Below, piece by piece: positions 57,532-64,000 of a stretch of 64,000 nt of DNA. Each line of letters starts with the position of its first letter. The stretch's first letter is position 1. Position numbers and translations under genes: made by a program. The DNA is from Actinoplanes sichuanensis (lineage in GTDB: Bacteria > Actinomycetota > Actinomycetes > Mycobacteriales > Micromonosporaceae): positions 1,488,001-1,552,000 of the forward strand of contig NZ_AP028461.1 of the NCBI RefSeq assembly GCF_033097365.1. Reading direction: 5' to 3'. Below the pieces are notes generated by a model, which worked only from the letters and a program-made list of their open reading frames with translations, searched no databases and was not told the DNA's origin.

Positions 57532-59292
57532 TCACGCCAGCTGGAGTGAATAGGCATGCATCAGCTCATTCATCCGGTAGCGGCCCGGCCCGGTGGCCAG
57601 GAGCATGTGGGAGTCGACGAGATCCTCCAGCAGCCGGGTGGTGTGGTGTACCGGGAGCCCGGCCAGCGTGGCCACCCGTTCGGCGTCGACGTCGTGCGCG
57701 CCGATCCGGCTCAGCAGTCGGAACAGGCGCTGGTGCTCGGGGTCGAGGCGGTTGAAGGACATGTCGAACGCTTCGGCCAGGCCCGCGCTGTCCATGCTCA
57801 GCTCGGCCAGCCGGGATCGGCCGTCGGCCAGCCGGGAGGCCAGGTAGGACACGCTCCAGGCGGTGCGATGGCGTAGTCGTACCGCGGCGCTGCGGATGGC
57901 CAGCGGCAGCCGCCCGCAGTGCCGCAGGATCTCGTCCACGGCGGCCGACTCGGCCTGTGGCCGGTTGTCGCCGACGACCCTACCGAACAGGTCCCGGCCA
58001 GCGGCGATGCTGAATTCCGGCAGCGACAGTTGATGGGTCGAGTGTAGGCTGGACAGTCGGCGGCGACTGGTCACGACGGTGAGGCAGCCGGGCGCGTGCG
58101 GCAGCAGTGGCGCGACGTGCGCCGCGGAGGCGGCGTCGTCCAGGATGATCAGCACCCGTCGGCCGGCCAGCCGGTGGTGCCAGGCGGCGCGCCGGCCCTC
58201 CAGATCCGCCGGGATCGACCCGGCCGGCCGCCCGGCGGCCCGCAGCAGCAGGGCCAGCGCGGCCGGGACGTCGAGTCGGGGGCCCGCGAGGCCGTGGGCC
58301 CGCAGGTCGACGTAGAGCTGCCCGTCCGGGTAGGCGGACGCCAGCTGTCGTCCCAGGTGCAGCGCGAACGCGGTCTTGCCGACCCCGGCCATCCCGTCGA
58401 CCGCCACCACCGCCGGTGTCGTGCTCGGTCCGTCGGCGTGCCCGCGCAGCGCCCGCAGGACCAGGTCCTGCTCGCTGTCGCGGCCGGTCAGTGGAGCGGT
58501 GTCGCCGGGTAGGTTGTGCCAGGGCGGCTCGTCGGTCCCGACGGTGGTGCCGACGTCCGCCCCGGTGCCGGTGATGATGCGCAGGTGCAGGGCACGCAGC
58601 TCGGGATCGGGGTCCACGCCGAGCTCGTCGCGCAGCCGGCGCCGGGTGTCGTCGAAGACCTTGAGCGCCTGGGCCCGGGACCCGGAGTGGCAGAGCACGG
58701 TCATCAGCTGGGCCACGAACCGTTCCCGGAACGGGTGCTCGGCGACCGCCGCGGTCAGCTCGCCGATCAGCGAGGCGTGCATGCCCAGCTCCAGCTCCAG
58801 GTCGACGCGCTGTTCGAGAGCGGCCAGCCGCAACTCCTCGATACCGGCCAGTTGCGAGCGCAGCACCGGACTGGTCAGGCCGGCCAGCGCCCGACCCCGC
58901 CACAGCGCGAGCGCGGACCGCAGCGCCTCGACCTTGGCGCCCGGGTCGCTCTTGAACGCCGCCAGCTCCGCGCGGCGGGTGAACTCGTCCAGGTCGAGGG
59001 CTGATCCGGCGCGGTCCAGGCGGTATCCGTCACCGCCGGGCTGGATGGACACCCCGGTGTGTGCCAATGCGTGCCGGAGATCGGAGACCGCGTTGCGGAT
59101 CTGCTTGGTCGCGGTCGGTGGCGCCTGCCCGTCCCACACCGCGTCGATCAGACGCGGCAGCGCCACCGGTTTGCCGCCGGCGAGCAGCAGTATCGCCAGC
59201 ACGGTCTGCTGTTTCGCGCCCCGGATCGGCACGGCGGTGCCGTTCGCCTCGCATTTGAGTGGTCCGAGTAGATGAAAACTGATTCTCGACAT
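57532..59292 (-). CDS. SARP-family transcriptional activator with NB-ARC domain
   Basis: A 586-residue regulator: winged helix (F-H-L-L-G-P-L-K-C, then L-I-D-A-V-W-D and I-R-N-A-V-S-D-L-R), BTAD (about 100-250) and an NB-ARC ATPase with Walker A G-M-A-G-V-G-K-T near 299-306 and Walker B V-L-I-I-L-D-D. It ends with a winged-helix-like part and lacks the TPR tail of AfsR. It is of the CdaR/DnrI-with-ATPase type and likely activates the peptide-type cluster. The three direct repeats at 57468 lie directly downstream, before the next operon. The 242-base gap on its 5' side holds no gene I can support. Confidence 0.9.
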   Translation of the reverse strand: MSRISFHLLGPLKCEANGTAVPIRGAKQQTVLAILLLAGGKPVALPRLIDAVWDGQAPPTATKQIRNAVSDLRHALAHTGVSIQPGGDGYRLDRAGSALDLDEFTRRAELAAFKSDPGAKVEALRSALALWRGRALAGLTSPVLRSQLAGIEELRLAALEQRVDLELELGMHASLIGELTAAVAEHPFRERFVAQLMTVLCHSGSRAQALKVFDDTRRRLRDELGVDPDPELRALHLRIITGTGADVGTTVGTDEPPWHNLPGDTAPLTGRDSEQDLVLRALRGHADGPSTTPAVVAVDGMAGVGKTAFALHLGRQLASAYPDGQLYVDLRAHGLAGPRLDVPAALALLLRAAGRPAGSIPADLEGRRAAWHHRLAGRRVLIILDDAASAAHVAPLLPHAPGCLTVVTSRRRLSSLHSTHQLSLPEFSIAAGRDLFGRVVGDNRPQAESAAVDEILRHCGRLPLAIRSAAVRLRHRTAWSVSYLASRLADGRSRLAELSMDSAGLAEAFDMSFNRLDPEHQRLFRLLSRIGAHDVDAERVATLAGLPVHHTTRLLEDLVDSHMLLATGPGRYRMNELMHAYSLQLA

Positions 59293-59534
59293 CGGTTACC
59301 CCCGTAGTTTCGAATGGTCACCGGCGGTCCACGCGATAATGTCGACGATTTTCGAGAAACGTGGCCCGAGAAAAGGCGGCCGGCGCCGCAGCGGCCACGT
59401 TAGGTCAGCCCATCGGCCGCCGTCAACGCGGTGCGTCACTTTGCGGCACATTGTCGACACGGAGAGTGACATAATCGCGTGCAAGTTGCAGGTGGACGGT
59501 GCGCTGAAGTTCACCGTCTGTGTGACGAGCCGGC

Positions 59535-60155
59535 CTAGGTGTCCGGGGATTCATAGACTTCCGTCTCAGTATCTGAGAGATCGGTGCGCGTCGGCCGGGT
59601 GCCCGCGACCGGCGAACGGATCAGCAGCACCGCCGTCGCCTCCTCGTCGTCCAGCGCCTCGTAGACGTGTGCGGTGTCGGCCCGCCACGAGTGGTGCTCG
59701 CCGGTGCGCAGCACGGCCGGTGCATCGGCCGTCCCGGCCCGCAGCCTGCCGCGAGTGACGGTGAGGTGCTCGGTCACTCCGGGCGCGTGAGCCGGCGAGT
59801 CCTGCAGCATGCCCGGGCGTACCCGGATGGTCAGCAGCTCGAAGGTCACGCCCGGTTCGTGGAACACCTCGATCAGGCTGGGGGTGACCGCCGAGCCGTG
59901 TACGTCGGCCATCTGCGCGGGCGGGGCCCCGGGCTCCAGCACCAGACTGGTGATCGGCACACCGAGCACGCCGGCCACCGCGTGCAGCGTCTCCAGCGTG
60001 GCGTTGCGGGTGCCGTGCTCCAGGCCGGACAGGGTCGCCTTGCCGATGCCGGCGGCCCGGGCCAGCGCCGACAGCGAGGTGCCCTGGGCCAGCCGCAGCC
60101 GGCGCACCCGCTGTCCGACCGCCCGTCCGGCCTCGCTTGTCTGGTCCGCGCTCAC
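59535..60155 (-). CDS. XRE-family regulator with C-terminal cupin
   Basis: A 206-residue repressor. The helix-turn-helix (about 15-70) reads T-S-L-S-A-L-A-R-A-A-G-I-G-K-A-T-L-S-G-L-E. The cupin sensor (about 95-185) has H-A-P-G-V-T-E-H, then G-E-H-H-S-W-R-A-D-T-A-H-V-Y-E. This kind commonly sits next to BenE transporters, as it does here. A perfect palindrome lies between the two starts. The effector is unknown. Confidence 0.88.
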   Translation of the reverse strand: MSADQTSEAGRAVGQRVRRLRLAQGTSLSALARAAGIGKATLSGLEHGTRNATLETLHAVAGVLGVPITSLVLEPGAPPAQMADVHGSAVTPSLIEVFHEPGVTFELLTIRVRPGMLQDSPAHAPGVTEHLTVTRGRLRAGTADAPAVLRTGEHHSWRADTAHVYEALDDEEATAVLLIRSPVAGTRPTRTDLSDTETEVYESPDT

Positions 60156-60180
60156 CCGGCTAGTGTGGCAAACGATCGGC

Positions 60181-60196
60181 GTTCCGTTTACGGAAC
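60181..60196. promoter_or_regulatory. Operator for the XRE/cupin regulator
   Basis: GTTCCGTTTACGGAAC is a perfect palindrome of seven-base arms around TT, between the divergent regulator (60155) and transporter (60255). Confidence 0.7.
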
Positions 60197-60254
60197 GGTC
60201 TTGGTCGCCCGTTCAGGGGCCGAGCAGCCGGTTCGGGGGAGAGGGAGGGCGGGC

Positions 60255-61490
60255 ATGCCACGTTGGGACACGGCCCAGCCGGCGCTGGCCGGGCTGGTCA
60301 GCGCGGTGGTCGGCTACGCCAGCTCGTTCGCCGTGGTGCTGGCCGGGCTGCAGGCGGTCGGCGCGAGCGCGGGCCAGGCGGCATCCGGTCTGCTGGTGCT
60401 CTGCACCGGCATCGCCGTGCTGGCCATCGGCTTGAGCCTGCGCCACCGGATGCCGATCAGCATCGCCTGGTCCACTCCCGGCGCCGCGCTGCTGGTCTCC
60501 ACCGGCACCGTTCCGGGTGGTTTCCCGGCCGCCGTCGGCGCCTTCCTGATCTGCGGTGTCCTCATCGTCCTCGCCGGGCTGCTGCCGTGGCTGGCCCGGG
60601 CGATCGACGCGATTCCCCGTCCGATCGCCGGCGCGATGCTGGCGGGCGTGATCCTCAGCCTCTGCACCGCGCCGGTGCGTGCCGTCATCGACGTGCCCGC
60701 CCTGGCCATCCCGGTGGTGCTCACCTGGGCGCTGCTGATGCGCTTCGCCCGTCAGTGGGCGGTCCCCGGCGCGCTGGCCGCCGCGATCGTGGCGATCACC
60801 GTCCGCGGGGTCGACGGCGGCTTGTCGCAGGCGTCGTTGCGTCCGGATCTGGTGTTCACCGTTCCCGAGTTCAATCTGTCCGCCCTGATCAGCCTGGCCG
60901 TCCCGCTGTTCCTGGTCACCATGGCGGCGCAGAACGTGCCCGGCATGGCCGTCATGGCGACGTATGGATACGCGGTCCCGCTGCGCACCGTGCTGGTGAG
61001 CAGCGGCGCGGCGACCATGGTGGCGGCCCCGTTCGGGGGCCACGCGCTGAATCTGGCGGCGATCACCGCCGCCCTCACGGCCGGCCCGGACACCCATCCC
61101 GACCCGGGGCGACGCTGGACGGCCACCGTGGCGCTGGGCCTCGGCCAGCTCACCCTCGGCCTCGGCGCCGGCCTCGCCACCGCCCTGGTGCTGCTCTCGC
61201 CACCGGTCCTGGTCATCGCCGTCGCGGGGCTCGCGTTGATCCCGGCGCTGGGCTCGTCGCTGGCCAGCGCGGTCACCGAGCCCTCGGGCCGGGAGGCCGC
61301 CGTGGTGACCTTCGTGGTGACCGCCTCCGGCATGACCATCCTCGGTATCGGCTCGGCCTTCTGGGGCCTGGTCGCCGGAGCCCTGACCGCCCTGGTGCTG
61401 TATCGCCGCCCCGCCCAGGCGCGACAGCCCGCTGCCGACGCCGCCCCGGCCGCCCAGCCGGCCGTGGCGGCGTCGCGCAGTGACTCCTGA
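60255..61490 (+). CDS. benE: BenE-family benzoate/proton symporter
   Basis: A 411-residue membrane protein with about 12 helices; GGGAGGG lies before the ATG. BenE marks are S-S-F-A-V-V-L-A-G-L-Q-A-V-G-A-S, I-A-W-S-T-P-G-A-A-L-L, A-A-Q-N-V-P-G-M-A-V-M-A-T-Y-G-Y and A-P-F-G-G-H-A-L-N-L-A-A-I-T-A. Family members take up benzoate with protons; many relatives of this type may carry other aromatic or branched acids. Here, beside a peptide-type cluster, it could bring in a precursor or release a product. Regulation by the divergent XRE/cupin protein is likely. Confidence 0.85.
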   Translation: MPRWDTAQPALAGLVSAVVGYASSFAVVLAGLQAVGASAGQAASGLLVLCTGIAVLAIGLSLRHRMPISIAWSTPGAALLVSTGTVPGGFPAAVGAFLICGVLIVLAGLLPWLARAIDAIPRPIAGAMLAGVILSLCTAPVRAVIDVPALAIPVVLTWALLMRFARQWAVPGALAAAIVAITVRGVDGGLSQASLRPDLVFTVPEFNLSALISLAVPLFLVTMAAQNVPGMAVMATYGYAVPLRTVLVSSGAATMVAAPFGGHALNLAAITAALTAGPDTHPDPGRRWTATVALGLGQLTLGLGAGLATALVLLSPPVLVIAVAGLALIPALGSSLASAVTEPSGREAAVVTFVVTASGMTILGIGSAFWGLVAGALTALVLYRRPAQARQPAADAAPAAQPAVAASRSDS

Positions 61491-61507
61491 CGTCCGCCCG
61501 GGTGCGG

Positions 61508-62623
61508 TCACCCCTCGAAGATCATTTCGCGCATCAGCTCACTGGCACCGGCCGCTATCGTCCCGGCCATCGCGTCGCGGTAGAGCCGGGCCGCCGCCGA
61601 CTCCTCCCGATAGCCGCGTGCCCCGTGGTATTGCACACAGGTCTGCGCGGCACTGACCGCCAGCTCGGTGGCCTGCAGCTTCAACACCGACGCGGTCCGC
61701 ACGTCCAGCTCACCACGGCTGTGTGCCCGGGCGGCGTGGCGTCCGTACTCCCGTACCAGGTCGAGCTGAGCGTGCAGGTCGGCGAGGCGATGCCGGACGC
61801 TCTGGTTGGCGCTCAACGGCGCGTCCCTGATCAGATGCGTACGGGCGAACCGGTCGACCAGCTCGACGCAGTACGCCACCCCGCCGACCGCGAGCAGCCC
61901 GGCGACGAGCCGTTCGGCGTTCAGGGCCTGCATCAGGTAGAGCAGGGTGCGCTCCGGACGGCCGATCACCCGGTCCCCGGCCACCGGGACATCGGTGAAA
62001 CCGACCCGGCAGACATCGGCCGAGTGCCAGCCCACCATCGCCTCCGGTTCCCGGGTCACTCCGGGCCGGTCGGCGTCCACCAGCAGCAGCACCGCGCCGG
62101 TCAGGCCGTGGCCGGACACCGCACCGTCGAGACGGGCGAGCACCACGAACACACCCGCCCGGGAACCGTTGGCGACATGCCGTTTGACACCGGTCAGCCG
62201 GTAGCCGCCGACCCCGTCCGGGGTGGCCACCGTGCTCAGGTGCCGCAGGTCCGAGCCCGCCGCGTCCTCGCTGATCGCCAGGGCCGCGACCGTCGTACCG
62301 GCCAGCATGCCCGGCCGGTACGCCGCCCGCTGCTCCGCAGAGCCGAACATCTCCAGATAGGAGGCCGCCATGTAGGCGTGCACCCCGACCGCGGCGCGGA
62401 TCCCGGCGTAACCGGTGTTCCCGAGTTCCTCCAGCAGCACCGCGCTGTCCAGGAATCCGGGCCCGGAGTGCGCGAGTGCGAACAGCCCGGCGGCGCCCAT
62501 GTCCCGCCAGCCGGTGGTGCTGATGTGCCGTTGCCGTTCCCACTGCTCGGCGTACGGCAGCACGGCCCGGGCCAGCGTCTCCCGGATCCGGGCCCGCACG
62601 TCCACGACGGTCGGGGCGCTCAC
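61508..62623 (-). CDS. Acyl-CoA dehydrogenase-family flavoprotein, coupled to an NRPS adenylation gene
   Basis: A 371-residue FAD enzyme. The family's middle domain shows A-L-A-I-S-E-D-A-A-G-S-D-L, and the C-terminal bundle shows C-V-Q-Y-H-G-A-R-G-Y. The GTG start overlaps the stop of the adenylation gene by four bases (GTGA), so the two are made together. Similar pairs desaturate an amino acid bound to a carrier protein (for proline, on the way to pyrrole). Here the adenylation code points to a branched aliphatic amino acid, so the product would be different. Confidence 0.85.
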   Translation of the reverse strand: MSAPTVVDVRARIRETLARAVLPYAEQWERQRHISTTGWRDMGAAGLFALAHSGPGFLDSAVLLEELGNTGYAGIRAAVGVHAYMAASYLEMFGSAEQRAAYRPGMLAGTTVAALAISEDAAGSDLRHLSTVATPDGVGGYRLTGVKRHVANGSRAGVFVVLARLDGAVSGHGLTGAVLLLVDADRPGVTREPEAMVGWHSADVCRVGFTDVPVAGDRVIGRPERTLLYLMQALNAERLVAGLLAVGGVAYCVELVDRFARTHLIRDAPLSANQSVRHRLADLHAQLDLVREYGRHAARAHSRGELDVRTASVLKLQATELAVSAAQTCVQYHGARGYREESAAARLYRDAMAGTIAAGASELMREMIFEG

Positions 62624-64000
62624 CGCGCGTCTGCCGAGGCCGTGGCCAGCAGGGCCCGCCGGTCCACCTTGCCGGTCGCCGACAGCGGCAGCTCGGTACA
62701 GAACCGGATCTGACCGGGCACCATGTAGCCGGGCAGCAGACCGCTCAGATAGTCGCGCAACCCGGCCGGTGTGCACCGCGCGTCCTCGGTGACGACGAAC
62801 GCGGCCAGTGACTTCTCACCGGCGGCGGTCTCCACCACGGTCACGAAGTTCTGCCGCACGTCACGGTGCCGACCCAGATGGTAGGAGATCTCACCCAGTT
62901 CGATCCGATACCCGTTGATCTTCACCTGGTCGTCGACCCGGCCGTGGAACATCAGCACACCGTCGGCGCGCAGTGCGCCCCGGTCGCCGGTCCGGTACAG
63001 GCGTTCGGGCACACCGTCGACGTCGCGGAGCAGGAACCGGTCGCGGTTGAGCTCCGGCGCCGCCAGGTAACCCGGGGACAGTCCGGGCCCGGCGAGCAGG
63101 ATCTCCCCGGCCCGGCCGGGGGCGCACAGTTCGTCACCGTCGACCACGTACACCCGGGTGTTCTGGATGGGCAGGCCGATCGGCAGCGACTCCTCCCCGT
63201 CGGTGAGCGCGTCGACCGGGTAGAACGTCGCGAAGGTCGTGCACTCGGTCGGGCCGTAGACACTGACCAGCCGGCCGGGGCCGTACCGGGCCAGAGCCGC
63301 ACCGATGTGCCGCATCGAGTGCGCCTCCCCGCCGGTGAGGATGGTGCGCACGCTGTCCAGCGTGTCCGGCGCCTCGTCGACGATCGTGTTGAACAGCGCG
63401 GTGGTCAGGAAGACCACCGTCACACCGTGCTCGGTCAGTACCGTGCGCAGCTCCGAGCAGCGCAGATGCTGCGACGGATAGAGCACACAGACACCGCCGT
63501 GCAGCAGCGGCCCCCAGATCTCGAACGTCGCCGCGTCGAACGTGACCGGCGCGGTGTGCAGCACCACCGCCCCGGAGTCCAGGTCGGCGTACCGCGCACC
63601 GAACACCAGACGGGTGATGCCCCGATGCGTGATCGGCACACCTTTGGGCCGGCCGGTCGACCCGGAGGTGAAGTTGACGTAGGCCAGCGTGCCGGGATCG
63701 ACGGTGACATCGGGACCGGAGGCCTCGTCGCCGGGTCGGGTGTCCACCGCGACGACCGTCGCCGCGGGGAACCGGCCGGTCAGCTCCCCGGCCCGGTCGG
63801 TCAACAGCACACCGGCGCCCGCCTGCTCGAACAGGCCGTTGAGCCGCCCGTCCGGCCAGGACGCCTCGAAGGGTACGTAGTGGGCCCCGCACTTGAGGAC
63901 CGCCAGCAGTGCCACGACCAGATCCGTCGACCGCCGCACGCACACCCCGACCGGGTCGCCGGGCCGCGTGCCGTGCGCGGCCAGCCGGGCCGCCACCACG
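62620..64000 (-). CDS. NRPS adenylation domain, partial at the right edge
   Basis: 460 residues enter from the right edge and stop at 62620. Core motifs are A3 F-T-S-G-S-T-G-R-P-K-G, A5 Y-G-P-T-E-C, A7 Y-R-T-G-D, A8 G-R-V-D-D-Q-V-K-I-N-G-Y-R-I-E and A10 L-P-L-S-A-T-G-K-V-D. No carrier or condensation domain follows; the protein ends 12 residues after A10, so it is a free-standing adenylation enzyme or the end of a larger protein. Reading the ten pocket positions by alignment to GrsA gives D-A-F-F-L-G-V-T-F-K, which fits valine/isoleucine-type pockets. It acts with the coupled dehydrogenase. Confidence 0.9.
   Translation of the reverse strand, partial: VVAARLAAHGTRPGDPVGVCVRRSTDLVVALLAVLKCGAHYVPFEASWPDGRLNGLFEQAGAGVLLTDRAGELTGRFPAATVVAVDTRPGDEASGPDVTVDPGTLAYVNFTSGSTGRPKGVPITHRGITRLVFGARYADLDSGAVVLHTAPVTFDAATFEIWGPLLHGGVCVLYPSQHLRCSELRTVLTEHGVTVVFLTTALFNTIVDEAPDTLDSVRTILTGGEAHSMRHIGAALARYGPGRLVSVYGPTECTTFATFYPVDALTDGEESLPIGLPIQNTRVYVVDGDELCAPGRAGEILLAGPGLSPGYLAAPELNRDRFLLRDVDGVPERLYRTGDRGALRADGVLMFHGRVDDQVKINGYRIELGEISYHLGRHRDVRQNFVTVVETAAGEKSLAAFVVTEDARCTPAGLRDYLSGLLPGYMVPGQIRFCTELPLSATGKVDRRALLATASADAR

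Overview
The window is GC-rich actinobacterial DNA. GTG and TTG starts, four-base gene overlaps, many convergent 3' overlaps, SARP/AfsR regulators, LLM flavin oxidoreductases, a DUF4132 protein and several Micromonosporaceae-style proteins suggest an Actinoplanes-like organism. This placement rests on gene style, not on a marker gene. No rRNA, tRNA, CRISPR array, insertion sequence or prophage was seen.

Layout. 1-8.4 kb: end of an acetyltransferase, a secreted HNH nuclease with a P-domain, a nitrilase-family amidohydrolase, a DUF4132 protein and a large AfsR-like regulator. 8.4-12.3 kb: a minus-strand run of MFS exporter, zinc alcohol dehydrogenase and a DrrAB-like ABC exporter. 12.5-16.5 kb: a decayed PAP2 phosphatase gene, a two-helix membrane protein with a BAM/GIDE-like domain, two unknown proteins and a Tat-exported PhoX-like protein. 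16.7-20.8 kb: a secreted polyester hydrolase (cutinase/PETase type) beside a QsdR-type TetR regulator, a MarR/LLM monooxygenase pair with a double operator, and an LCP cell-wall ligase. 20.8-21.3 kb holds two minisatellites. 21.3-31.5 kb: a Ser/Thr kinase with a ricin-type lectin tail, a quinone oxidoreductase, a LacI regulator with an altronate dehydratase, a CooC-like ATPase and a secreted hydrolase.

32.3-35.0 kb holds an unusual module: an NrtR regulator with an intact Nudix box is divergent from an SPFH protein that is translationally coupled to a NAD-kinase-fold protein. Two copies of a 21-bp palindrome lie between them. 35.0-40.2 kb: a chemoreceptor, a DivIVA-like protein, a MarR/old-yellow-enzyme pair with twin operators, and a cytochrome P450.

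40.2-53.7 kb looks like a carbohydrate-utilization locus: a secreted multidomain beta-helix protein, two divergent LacI regulators, a CUT1 sugar ABC importer without its own ATPase, and a coupled operon of two Gfo/Idh oxidoreductases, a PmoA/DUF6807 protein and a cupin. The same 14-bp palindrome, GGRATACGGTTTCC, lies before the secreted protein, between the two LacI genes and before the importer. At two of these sites it sits at the same distance from a TTGAC element, inside a 19-bp identical block. This ties genes 6 kb apart into one regulon.

53.7-64 kb: an F420-type oxidoreductase, a sucrase/ferredoxin-like protein, a cation/proton antiporter and a small unknown protein lie downstream of a SARP activator with three 11-bp-spaced direct repeats between them. 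An XRE/cupin repressor with a BenE transporter follows, then an acyl-CoA dehydrogenase coupled to an NRPS adenylation domain that runs off the end. This looks like the edge of a nonribosomal peptide-type cluster.
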